In this document: piece after piece, positions 5,997 to 12,857 of the stretch
Layout: each line of letters begins with the position of its first letter
Position numbering within the stretch: position 1 is the stretch's first letter
Source: Foliimonas ilicis
GTDB lineage: Bacteria; Pseudomonadota; Alphaproteobacteria; Rhizobiales; Rhizobiaceae
NCBI RefSeq assembly: GCF_039939195.1
Contig: NZ_JBDUUH010000022.1
Coordinates: 1 to 14,951, forward strand
Length of the DNA: 14,951 nucleotides
Direction of reading: 5' to 3'
Position numbers and translations under genes: made by a program
The notes under the pieces: generated by a model
What the model saw: only the letters and a program-made list of their open reading frames with translations
What the model was told of the DNA's origin: nothing
Database searches by the model: none

Positions 5997-8198
5997 TCAT
6001 CCGAGCCCGTCGATCACCTTGTCGAGCGTCGCGGGTAGATCGCGAACACGAACGCCGCAGGCATGGTAGATTGCATTGACGATAGAGGCCGCCGCTCCGC
6101 AGATGCCAAGTTCGCCTATGCCTTTTGCCTGCAACGGATTTGCCCATTCATCTCGTTCTTCCATCAGCACGACTTCGAGCTGCGGAACATCCGCGTTGAC
6201 CGGCAGATGATATTCGGCGAAGTCGCGATTGACGATGTGGCCATCGCGATGATCGTGGATCAGCTCTTCCGTCAGCGCCATCCCTATGCCGAACGTCATG
6301 CCGCCCAAACATTGAGAGCGCGCGGTCTTTTCATTGAGGATACGCCCAGCGGTGAACACGCCGAGCATGCGCCGCAACCGTGTTTCGCCAGTAACGGAAT
6401 TGACGCCGACTTCCGCAAAATAGCTGCCATATGTCGCCTGCCGAACTTTCTTTTCAGCCTTGCCAGGTTCCGCATGTCCTTCACCGACGATATCGTTGCC
6501 GTCGAGAAAATCGCGCAGGGCGATCCGCATGTTGCCCACTACGGCGTGGCCATCCTTCAAGGTCATGTCCTTGTCGTCGCATTTGAGCTTCTTGCAAAGC
6601 TGGCGGCGGACTTCCTCGCAGGCCAGAAGCACCGCCGTACCGTTCGACGCTGCGCCAAACGATCCACCAGAACCTGAACCTGGCGGAAGGTCTGTGTCGC
6701 CGAGACGCGTTTCTACATCGCCCAACGGCAAACCAAGCATCTCCCCGGCGATCTGGCCGAGTATGGCATAGGTGCCGGTGCCGATATCTGTCATGTCGGT
6801 TTCAACGATTGCCCGTCCGTCGCTTGCAAGCGTGACCCGAGCCTTGGATTCGATCAGCATGTTGACCCGCACGGCAGCGGCCATGCCCATACCAATCAGC
6901 CATTCACCGTCCTTACGGGTGCCAGGCTTGGCGTTACGCTTGTCCCAGCCGAACCGCTTAGCGCCTTCATCCAGCGTTTCCGCCAGCGTGTGCGATGAAA
7001 ACGGAATATGTTTTGAAGGGTCTTCATCGGGAATGTTCTTCTTGCGAAGCTCAACCGGATCAAGTCTTGCAGCTTCCGCCAACTCGTCCATTGCGATTTC
7101 CAGAGCCGTTACACCAACGGCCTCGCCAGGCGCGCGAACCGAGCCTGCGCATGTGCGATGTACGCGTGCGATCTGGTGTCCGATTTCACGGTTCTCGCCA
7201 CGATATAGAAAAGGTGTCGCCTGCGTTACCGGTTCGGAAAAGTCCTCTTGCGGAAGGTTTGAAACCAGTGCCTCGTGACCAATGCCGGTCAGCAGTCCGT
7301 CCTTATCGGCCGCAAGCCTGATATGTTGTTTGGTTTCGGAGCGTCGCATCGTCGTCTCGAACACCTGCTGGCGCGACATTGCGACGGCAACCGGTACGCC
7401 AAGCTCTTTCGCAGCCAGCGCCGCCGCCACCGCTTCCGGCGCAATGCCTAGCTTCGAGCCGAAACCACCACCGACATAAGGTGCCAGAATACGCACCTTC
7501 TTTTCCGAAATACCCAAGGCGTCTGCGAGCTCTGCCCGGTTGAATTTGAGCATTTGATAACTGCCGCGAAGCGTCAGGCTGTCACCGTCCCACTCGGCGA
7601 TGGAAGCATGAGGCTCCATGGCCGCACTCACATGGCCGGGGGTCGTATAATGCTGATCGACCGTGAAGGCCGCTTCCTTCATCGCCTTGTCGAGATTGCC
7701 CTGGCTTGCCTGCTTCTTCGCAGGCGTCTCGATCTTCGCATCAGGGTCTTCCGGATCGACGATCGTGTCCCTGTTCTGCTTCAGCTTGAGCTGCAGGATT
7801 TGCGCGCCGTGACGCGCTTGCTCGAAAGTATCGGCAACGACAAGCGCGATAGGCTGACCGAAATAATCGATGTCTTTCACGCCCTGAACCGGCGCTTTGC
7901 CTGCCGTGCCTTGCGCCGGGTTGCGCAGAAATTGCTTGCCACTAATCACCGTTCGCATGCCGGGCAGCGCATTCACGGCATCAACGTCCACGCCGCTGAG
8001 CTTGCCATGCGAAATCGTGGCGCGGACGAGGACGCCGTAACAAACGCCTTCGGGAAGAACGTCCATCGCGTAAGGCGCTGTGCCGGAAACCTTGAGCTTG
8101 CCTTCCGGCCGGTCGGCTGGCGTGCCGACCAGCGCCTGCACCATATCGTCGAGACGGTAATTATTGTCCCGGTCGTCTACTTTTAGGTGAAGGGTCAT
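5997..8198 (-). CDS. paoC: aldehyde oxidoreductase/xanthine dehydrogenase family molybdenum-binding subunit, PaoC-like
   Basis: A 733-residue large subunit, the same size as E. coli PaoC (YagR). It should hold the molybdenum cofactor (molybdopterin cytosine dinucleotide in PaoC) and oxidise aldehydes to carboxylic acids. The N-terminal aldehyde oxidase a/b hammerhead domain covers about 30-150 (KLKVSGTAPYAMDV). The cofactor-binding domains follow, with GGGFGSKLG near 243-251, GSGGSFGAASNG near 520-531, and the C-terminal GIGELGICGAA, in which Glu696 corresponds to the catalytic base. There is no signal peptide. It is the last gene of the operon, starting 4 bp after the paoB-like stop with GGAAAG upstream. 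The dedicated insertion chaperone PaoD/XdhC, which follows paoC in E. coli, is absent here; the 3' side runs into pseudogene debris, so the chaperone must be supplied from elsewhere. Confidence 0.92.
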   Translation of the reverse strand: MTLHLKVDDRDNNYRLDDMVQALVGTPADRPEGKLKVSGTAPYAMDVLPEGVCYGVLVRATISHGKLSGVDVDAVNALPGMRTVISGKQFLRNPAQGTAGKAPVQGVKDIDYFGQPIALVVADTFEQARHGAQILQLKLKQNRDTIVDPEDPDAKIETPAKKQASQGNLDKAMKEAAFTVDQHYTTPGHVSAAMEPHASIAEWDGDSLTLRGSYQMLKFNRAELADALGISEKKVRILAPYVGGGFGSKLGIAPEAVAAALAAKELGVPVAVAMSRQQVFETTMRRSETKQHIRLAADKDGLLTGIGHEALVSNLPQEDFSEPVTQATPFLYRGENREIGHQIARVHRTCAGSVRAPGEAVGVTALEIAMDELAEAARLDPVELRKKNIPDEDPSKHIPFSSHTLAETLDEGAKRFGWDKRNAKPGTRKDGEWLIGMGMAAAVRVNMLIESKARVTLASDGRAIVETDMTDIGTGTYAILGQIAGEMLGLPLGDVETRLGDTDLPPGSGSGGSFGAASNGTAVLLACEEVRRQLCKKLKCDDKDMTLKDGHAVVGNMRIALRDFLDGNDIVGEGHAEPGKAEKKVRQATYGSYFAEVGVNSVTGETRLRRMLGVFTAGRILNEKTARSQCLGGMTFGIGMALTEELIHDHRDGHIVNRDFAEYHLPVNADVPQLEVVLMEERDEWANPLQAKGIGELGICGAAASIVNAIYHACGVRVRDLPATLDKVIDGLG

Positions 8199-8202
8199 CT
8201 GA

Positions 8203-9180
8203 TCAGCTTTCCGTCAGTTCGGTGAGCACGGCTTTGAGCGTGCGGCGTAGAAGCGGAATCTTGAACGCGTTGTCGCGCTGCGCCTTGGCGTTTTCCACGA
8301 GCCGTCCAGCAACGTTGTCGAAAAGCTCAGGTGACGGCGCGTTCCCAACCAGCAGTTCTTCGATTTGGCGATTGCGCCATGGCTTGTGCGCGACGCCACC
8401 AAAGGCCAATGAAGCGCTGCTGATCTTGCCATTCACCACCTCGATGACGCCCGCGACCGAGACGAGCGCGAAGGCGTAGGATGCGCGGTCGCGAACCTTC
8501 CTGTACGTTTGGCGCTGGCCTGCGGGCGGCGGCAGGATGACTGAGGTGATCAGGTCGCCGGGACGAAGTTCTGTTTCCAGATGCGGCGTGTCGCCAGGAA
8601 GCCGGTAGAACTCCTCGAGTGCAATCGTGCGCATATCTCCCTTGGCGTCTTCCACTTCGACCTTGGCGTCCAACGCTTGTAAGGCAACGGCCATGTCGCT
8701 GGGATGCGTCGCGATGCAATGGTCGCTTGCGCCGAATATCGCGTGAAGGCGCGTCGCGCCGCCTATTGCCTGACAGCCGGAGCCGGGCTCGCGCTTGTTG
8801 CAGGGCATTGCAGTGTCGTAGAAATAATAGCAACGGGTGCGCTGTAGCAGATTGCCGCCAGTGCTGGCCTTGTTGCGCAACTGTCCGCTGGCCCCTGCCA
8901 GCAGCGCTTTGGAAAGCACAGAGTAGGTAGAACGAATTGCTTCATTGGCTGCCAGATCGCTGTTGCGCACCATCGCGCCGATCCGCATTCCGCCATTGGG
9001 AAGCTTTTCGACTTCGTCCAGATCAAGTCTGCTGATATCGACGAGGCTGTCCGGCGTCATCACCTCCAGCTTCATCAGATCCAGAAGATTGGTGCCTCCC
9101 GCAATGAAGGTTGCGCCTTTTGCGCCAAGGTCGGCCGCCTCGTGGCGCGACTGTGCACGCGTATAATCGAACGGCGTCAT
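8203..9180 (-). CDS. paoB: FAD-binding subunit of PaoABC-type aldehyde oxidoreductase
   Basis: A 325-residue medium subunit that passes electrons through FAD. FAD-binding motifs are FIAGGTNLLDLMK at 25-37 and GASGQLRNKASTGGNLLQ at 97-114. As in E. coli PaoB (YagS), the loop that follows carries Cys117, Cys127 and Cys136 (RTRCYYF, PCNKREPGSGC), the hallmark of the extra [4Fe-4S] cluster that separates this subfamily from ordinary xanthine dehydrogenases. The C-terminal CO-dehydrogenase-flavoprotein domain covers about 205-315. The start at 9180 overlaps the paoA-like stop by 4 bp (ATGA), showing translational coupling. A longer frame reaching 9393 is only the shadow of the preceding gene. Confidence 0.92.
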   Translation of the reverse strand: MTPFDYTRAQSRHEAADLGAKGATFIAGGTNLLDLMKLEVMTPDSLVDISRLDLDEVEKLPNGGMRIGAMVRNSDLAANEAIRSTYSVLSKALLAGASGQLRNKASTGGNLLQRTRCYYFYDTAMPCNKREPGSGCQAIGGATRLHAIFGASDHCIATHPSDMAVALQALDAKVEVEDAKGDMRTIALEEFYRLPGDTPHLETELRPGDLITSVILPPPAGQRQTYRKVRDRASYAFALVSVAGVIEVVNGKISSASLAFGGVAHKPWRNRQIEELLVGNAPSPELFDNVAGRLVENAKAQRDNAFKIPLLRRTLKAVLTELTES

Positions 9181-9683
9181 GATCGGCTCCTTGCGACTTC
9201 CATGATGGCGCCGACAATGTTGGGGTAAGCCGAGCAACGGCAGATATTGCCGCTCATTCGCTCCGACACTTCTTCGATTGAAAGGTCTGGTTTCGCAGAA
9301 ACGTCCTCGCTGACATGGCTTGGCCAGCCAGCCTTGACCTCCTCCAGCATTGCGGTTGCGGAGCAGATTTGCCCCGGCGTGCAAAAGCCGCATTGAAAGC
9401 CGTCATGAGAAATGAAAGCCTGCTGCAGCGCCGAAAGGTGTTCTGGAGTGCCCAAACCCTCGATCGTCACGATCTCATCGCCATCATGCATGCAGGCAAG
9501 TGTCAGACAGGAATTGATGCGGTTGCCATCCACGATGACCGTGCACGCACCGCACTGGCCATGGTCGCAACCCTTCTTGCTGCCTGTCAAATTCAGATGG
9601 TTGCGTAGCGCGTCGAGCAGCGTGGTTCTTGTGTCGGCGTCGAGGGAATAAATTTCCCCGTTCACCTTCAGTTCGGTTTTCAT
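9177..9683 (-). CDS. paoA: [2Fe-2S] subunit of PaoABC-type aldehyde oxidoreductase, without Tat leader
   Basis: A 168-residue small subunit. The first, plant-ferredoxin-type [2Fe-2S] cluster is bound by Cys39, Cys44, Cys47 and Cys59 (GCDHGQCGACT). The second uses Cys98, Cys101, Cys148 and Cys150 (FQCGFCTPGQICS and GNICRCSAY). The start at 9683 is preceded by AAGGGA at a good distance. E. coli PaoA has an N-terminal twin-arginine signal that exports the whole enzyme. Here the mature part begins at once with MKTELKVNGE, and the in-frame extension up to 9731 contains no RR motif or hydrophobic segment. The enzyme is therefore predicted to work in the cytoplasm. It is the first gene of the operon. 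Confidence 0.92.
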   Translation of the reverse strand: MKTELKVNGEIYSLDADTRTTLLDALRNHLNLTGSKKGCDHGQCGACTVIVDGNRINSCLTLACMHDGDEIVTIEGLGTPEHLSALQQAFISHDGFQCGFCTPGQICSATAMLEEVKAGWPSHVSEDVSAKPDLSIEEVSERMSGNICRCSAYPNIVGAIMEVARSRS

Positions 9684-9762
9684 GCGACTTCCCTTTGTCG
9701 ATTGGGTACTTGCGCGTGTTTGCAACGACACAATTCGTCATGCTGTCGAATGGTTCCGATTT

Positions 9763-9777
9763 CACAGAATATCTGTG
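9763..9777. promoter_or_regulatory. 15-bp perfect dyad, candidate operator of the pao-like operon
   Basis: CACAGA and TCTGTG are exact inverted copies around an ATA centre. The site lies 80 bp upstream of the paoA start, where a repressor or activator of the operon would be expected to act. The window contains no regulator next to the operon, so the cognate protein is unknown. Confidence 0.3.
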
Positions 9778-9920
9778 GTGAGGTTTCTGGGACGACTGCA
9801 CGACCATGTCGCGGTGGTTTAGACAAAAGCCTTCACACGCGCAGATGGAGCGGCGCCGTAGGGCGGATAAAGTTTTTCGGGTTTCAGTACGAAATGTCGC
9901 CAGATTCATCCAGACTTCAC

Positions 9921-9946
9921 CATGGATGCCCGTCCATGTGCTGGAC
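9921..9946. promoter_or_regulatory. two overlapping dyads of unknown role
   Basis: CATGGA (9921-9926) pairs with TCCATG (9933-9938), and within the same 26 bp GTCCA (9932-9936) pairs with TGGAC (9942-9946). Overlapping dyads with 5-6 base centres could be a dimer-binding site or alternative hairpins. They are 28 bp upstream of the candidate -35 of the host-attachment gene. The significance is untested. Confidence 0.2.
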
Positions 9947-9973
9947 ATTCCGGCCCCTTTACGTTCAATCGAC

Positions 9974-9999
9974 GGAACTCACCAGGGACAGCAAGGGTT
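9974..9999 (+). promoter_or_regulatory. weak EcfG-type promoter candidate for host-attachment gene
   Basis: GGAAC (9974-9978) is followed after 17 bases by GGTT (9996-9999), one mismatch from the -10 CGTT. N17 spacing is tolerated by some EcfG proteins. Predicted transcription would begin around 10006, about 50 bases before the ATG at 10058. The match alone could be chance; its weight comes from the exact sites in the ku/xth region. Confidence 0.3.
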
Positions 10000-10057
10000 A
10001 CTATAAAGGAGCTTTTACCGACCAACGGTGGAACGTCGCTCATCCGTGGAGATCAAA

Positions 10058-10462
10058 ATGAGAATTTCTCAAGACACTATTATTGCCATCGTTGATGGTG
10101 AGAGGCTCAGCCTGTTCAAAAATGCGGGCGATGCGGCGAATATCAAGCTGCAGGCTATGCCGTCAGCGGATGTCGATAGCTCAAAAACCTCGTCTGGTGG
10201 TCGCCACACTAGTAGCTCCGCCAATCCTGACAATAGCCAGCAAGAAGAAGACGGTTTCAGCAACGGCGTTGTGGATATGCTGAACAAGCAGGTGCTTAAC
10301 GGGACAATCAAAAGCCTCGTTATTGTGGCGGCACCGCGCACACTGGGAGAAATGCGTAAGAATTACCACAAGTCACTATCCGACATTTTGGTCGGCGAAT
10401 TGGATAAAGATTTAACGGGCCATTCGATGCAGGATATCGAAAAGGCGCTTACGGCATCATAA
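10058..10462 (+). CDS. host attachment family protein (PF10116-like)
   Basis: A small soluble protein of 134 residues. The N-terminal strand and turn (DTIIAIVDGERLSLFKN) match the start of the 'protein required for attachment to host cells' family. The disordered, Ser/Gln-rich middle (about 40-70) precedes the helix NGVVDMLNKQVLNGTIKSL, the strand LVIVAAPRTLGEMRK, and the family-typical C-terminal GELDKDLTGHSMQDIEKAL. Homologues are about 130-150 residues long. The family name derives from an early Agrobacterium annotation; its fold resembles release-factor-like (baeRF) proteins and its biochemistry is unknown. The start at 10058 has GGAG at 10047-10050; a longer frame from 10028 has no better signal. 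It stands alone, divergent from the pao-like operon. Confidence 0.82.
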   Translation: MRISQDTIIAIVDGERLSLFKNAGDAANIKLQAMPSADVDSSKTSSGGRHTSSSANPDNSQQEEDGFSNGVVDMLNKQVLNGTIKSLVIVAAPRTLGEMRKNYHKSLSDILVGELDKDLTGHSMQDIEKALTAS

Positions 10463-10661
10463 CATTCTCTTGGTGCATTACGAGCCGACAGATAGCCTTT
10501 GCAGTTCACGAACACCTCACTTTCCAAGGCTCACGCCGAGATGTCTTTCGGTGGCAGGGCATCTCCTGCGCGGATCGTTTGCCTGAAGCGCTGATGGAAC
10601 TTATTGCCTCTATGAAGATTGTAATGCGCCGCCGTCAACACTGTGGCAACTCAGGCAACAG

Positions 10662-10695
10662 CCCCTCTTGCCCCGGCAGGAGGGGTTTTATGTTG
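10662..10695 (+). terminator. Rho-independent terminator, plus strand
   Basis: CCCCTCTTGCC (10662-10672) pairs over all 11 positions (one G-U) with GGCAGGAGGGG (10675-10685), and TTTTATGTTGTTTT follows. The innermost pairs must open because the centre has only two bases. The nearest upstream gene stops 200 bp earlier, so the hairpin ends either a long 3' untranslated region of the host-attachment mRNA or a separate small RNA. Confidence 0.75.
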
Positions 10696-10777
10696 TTTTG
10701 CGGCGGAGCTTATCAGCGGCTCGTGGATTGGGAGCATGAACAGTTCTGTCTATTTGCTCGTCACACAGGAGGACCAT

Positions 10778-10965
10778 ATGACCGGAAATCCAGAAATTGA
10801 CGCTCGGCTTTAAGGCTATGGAATGCTTTGGATGAAGCGCGGCGACTGACGAGGGAAGTGGGACGTCACAAGATGGAACGACGCAGTTTGTGCCTGGATT
10901 TGACAGTCGATGAGGTTAGGCGCAAGCGAATAAAGGTTTCGCCTCGCTGTGGCCCAAGAGAGTGA
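10778..10965 (+). pseudogene. small frameshifted ORF with strong ribosome-binding site
   Basis: AGGAGGACCAT directly precedes ATG at 10778, one of the best ribosome sites in the window. The frame reads MTGNPEIDARL and stops at 10811-10813. A different frame beginning at 10810 then stays open for 51 codons to TGA at 10963-10965, reading LRLWNALDEARRLTREVGR and LCLDLTVDEVRRKR, a plausible charged, helical small protein. One base lost near 10808 would join the two into about 62 residues. I do not recognise the family. It might instead be an 11-codon leader peptide. Confidence 0.3.
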
Positions 10966-11069
10966 GAGGGTAAAGAACGCGCTCGCGTGTATGCGGCGTC
11001 AGTGAGTATATCTCTGAACTTGACTTGCGTTAGGATCGTTTGCGCTCTGGAAGAGACGGCATCGTTTTT

Positions 11070-11897
11070 TTAACTGGCTCTCTTCCGTCGAGCTGCGTTT
11101 GATTTCACCGGTAGCGCACCGCCTTCCTTCTCCAAGCTTTTCCGAAGCACATCTGCCAGATTGATGACATTCTCTTTGGGCCGAGGTGCGGGCTTCGGTG
11201 GTTTCTTACCCTGCTGCTTAGCTTTGATCATTTCGATCAGGGCATTCTCGTAAGTGTCTTCAAAGGCGGAGGGGTCGAACTTCGTCATCTTCTTTTCGAT
11301 TATGAGGGACGCGATTTCCGCCATTTCTGGATCGATCTTGATGTTACGCATGTCGTCAAAAACGGATTTAGCAGAGATCACTTCATTATATGGGCGCAGC
11401 GTTGTCATCGTGATGCCGTCGCCGGTGGCCTGAATGACGACCTCACGGCCCGGCTGGTAAAGCACGATGCAGGAGCGCGCGGCTGCCCCTTTCTTTCTCA
11501 GCGCCTCGCGGAAGACGGCGTAGGCTTCGTTCGCAACCTTGTCGGCAGGCACGAGATAATAGGGCTTGTCTAGGTAAAGCGGATCGATTGTCTTTTCATC
11601 GATAAACCCATCAACTTCCAAAGTATGTTCCGATTGGAGCTTCAGGGCTTTGATCTCGTCGGGTTCAAGGTGCAGGAAATCTCCAGCGTCTAATTCGAAG
11701 CCTTTGATGATGTCTTCGCTCTCAACCGTCTTACCCGTCGATTCATCGATGTAAGCGCTTTTGACCGGAAGCTTGTCTTTGCGGTTTAAAATTCGAAAGT
11801 GGAGCTTTTCGGATTCGCTCGTCGCGCCGACCAGTTTCACAGCGCAAGCAACCGATCCAAATTTCAAAAAACCTTTCCAGACGGCGCGCGGGGTCAT
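11070..11897 (-). CDS. ku: Ku protein, non-homologous end joining
   Basis: A 275-residue bacterial Ku, close to the usual 260-300. The conserved core runs from AVWKGFLKFGSVACAVKL (residues 5-22) through LHFRILN (31-37), the PYYLVPAD strand (112-119), the FREALRKKGAAA segment and VISAKSV. A basic, Lys/Pro/Arg-rich tail (about 226-275, ending AARRKRAS) is typical of extended C-termini that bind DNA. Ku dimers ring double-strand ends and recruit LigD; no ligD is in the window, so a LigD from elsewhere must cooperate. Start ATG at 11897 has GGAG six to seven bases upstream. It is divergent from the exonuclease III gene, and the shared region carries an exact EcfG promoter facing ku, so induction in the general stress response is expected. 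Confidence 0.93.
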   Translation of the reverse strand: MTPRAVWKGFLKFGSVACAVKLVGATSESEKLHFRILNRKDKLPVKSAYIDESTGKTVESEDIIKGFELDAGDFLHLEPDEIKALKLQSEHTLEVDGFIDEKTIDPLYLDKPYYLVPADKVANEAYAVFREALRKKGAAARSCIVLYQPGREVVIQATGDGITMTTLRPYNEVISAKSVFDDMRNIKIDPEMAEIASLIIEKKMTKFDPSAFEDTYENALIEMIKAKQQGKKPPKPAPRPKENVINLADVLRKSLEKEGGALPVKSNAARRKRAS

Positions 11898-11923
11898 TGG
11901 CTTACTCCAAAGCGATCATCTCG

Positions 11924-11948
11924 AACGCTGTTTAGGGCAGGTGGTTCC
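11924..11948 (-). promoter_or_regulatory. EcfG-type promoter of ku, exact consensus
   Basis: On the minus strand GGAAC (11948-11944) is followed by exactly 16 bases and CGTT (11927-11924), the full EcfG consensus. Transcription is predicted to begin around 11917, about 20 bases before the ku ATG at 11897, leaving room for its ribosome site. Confidence 0.78.
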
Positions 11949-11967
11949 GTAGAGTTTGATCTGCGGC

Positions 11968-11992
11968 GGAACAAAGGCCCCGCCGCCACGTT
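11968..11992 (+). promoter_or_regulatory. EcfG-type promoter of the exonuclease III gene, exact consensus
   Basis: GGAAC (11968-11972), 16 bases, then CGTT (11989-11992) match the EcfG consensus in full. Its -35 is 19 bp from the -35 of the opposing ku promoter. The predicted start is about 12000, giving a 75-base leader before the ATG at 12075. Confidence 0.78.
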
Positions 11993-12074
11993 CGTTGCGA
12001 TCGAGGAGAGCCGGTTTGAAGGCGTATCTAATCTATTCCACTCACTGCTATTTCCGTCGCGCGGATAGTACGAA

Positions 12075-12857
12075 ATGAAGATAGCGACTTTCAACGTCAA
12101 TGGTATCAATGGAAGGCTGCAAGTGCTTTTGCGCTGGCTCGCTGAATCGGAGCCCGATATCGTGTGCTTGCAAGAGCTGAAGTCACCTGACGAGCGCTTC
12201 CCCCATCGTGAGATCGAGAAGGCGGGGTATGGCGCGGTCTGGCACGGTCAGAAGAGCTGGAACGGCGTTGCCATCCTTGCACGGGAACGGGAACCCATCG
12301 AGACCCGACGCGGCTTGCCCGGTGATCCGGACGATACACACAGTCGCTACATCGAGGCTGCAATAGAAGGGATCCTGATCGGTTGCCTATATTTGCCTAA
12401 CGGGAACCCTGCACCGGGGCCGAAATTCGACTACAAGCTGCGTTGGTTCGAACGTCTGACATCCTATGCCAGCGAATTGCTGTCGCATAATATCCCGGTC
12501 GTTCTTGCCGGCGACTACAATGTCATGCCGACTGATCTTGACGTCTATAAGCCAGAGCGCTGGCGCGACGATGCCCTCTTCCGAACCGAGGTCAAGGAGG
12601 CATTCCATACTTTAAAAGGGCAGGGCTGGACGGACGCTCTGCGTGAACTCCATCCAAATGAGCGCATCTACACCTTCTGGGATTATTTCCGGAATGCATG
12701 GGGTCGTGATGCTGGCCTGCGTTTGGATCACTTTTTGCTATCGCCATCCATTTCAGAACGCCTGCAGGTTGCGGGCGTAGACCGGCATGTTCGCGGCTGG
12801 GAAAAGGCGAGTGACCATGCCCCTGCCTGGATTGAGGTTGAGAAGGCAAAAGAATGA
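12075..12857 (+). CDS. xth: exodeoxyribonuclease III (AP endonuclease), Xth family
   Basis: A 260-residue endonuclease/exonuclease/phosphatase-fold enzyme, the normal size for ExoIII. Expected active-site residues are present: Asn7 (ATFNVNGI), Glu34 (LQELK), Tyr106 in YLPNGNP, Asp147 and Asn149 in AGDYNVMP, Asp218 in LRLDHFLLS, and Asp247-His248 in SDHAP. The role is cleavage at abasic sites and 3'-end trimming in base-excision repair; beside ku it could also clean ends before joining, which is inference. The ATG at 12075 has only a weak ribosome signal (GGATAG). The exact EcfG promoter at 11968-11992 implies general-stress induction together with ku. Most bacteria keep another xth copy, so this is probably a stress-specific paralogue. 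A 44-codon ORF overlaps its stop (ATGA at 12854). Confidence 0.93.
   Translation: MKIATFNVNGINGRLQVLLRWLAESEPDIVCLQELKSPDERFPHREIEKAGYGAVWHGQKSWNGVAILAREREPIETRRGLPGDPDDTHSRYIEAAIEGILIGCLYLPNGNPAPGPKFDYKLRWFERLTSYASELLSHNIPVVLAGDYNVMPTDLDVYKPERWRDDALFRTEVKEAFHTLKGQGWTDALRELHPNERIYTFWDYFRNAWGRDAGLRLDHFLLSPSISERLQVAGVDRHVRGWEKASDHAPAWIEVEKAKE

Larger units (their letters stand above)
9684..10057. other. divergent regulatory region between paoABC-like operon and host-attachment gene
   Basis: No gene. It must hold the promoter of the pao-like operon (minus) and that of the host-attachment gene (plus). Visible structure is a perfect dyad, CACAGA-ATA-TCTGTG at 9763-9777, 80 bp before the paoA start; two nested dyads at 9921-9946; and a weak EcfG-type motif at 9974-9999. 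No clear sigma-70 boxes were found. Confidence 0.55.
10463..11069. other. 607-bp region with an orphan terminator and a broken small ORF
   Basis: No intact gene is supported. The region contains a strong plus-strand terminator hairpin (10662-10695) and a small ORF with an excellent ribosome site that stops after 11 codons (10778). Positions 10966-11069 show nothing recognisable apart from GGAAGAG (11049-11055) and CTCTTCC, an inverted pair that brackets the ku stop codon. The plus-strand frame 10579-10800 crosses the terminator and looks like noise. Confidence 0.5.

Noticed and set aside
9181..9393. Long N-terminal extension of the FAD subunit
   Set aside because: It is the shadow of the paoA-like gene; the ATG at 9180 overlaps the paoA stop by 4 bp and begins the family sequence MTPFDY.
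9737..9757. GGAAC (minus) at 9757-9753 as an EcfG promoter for the pao-like operon
   Set aside because: The -10 position reads GAAT/AATT, not CGTT.
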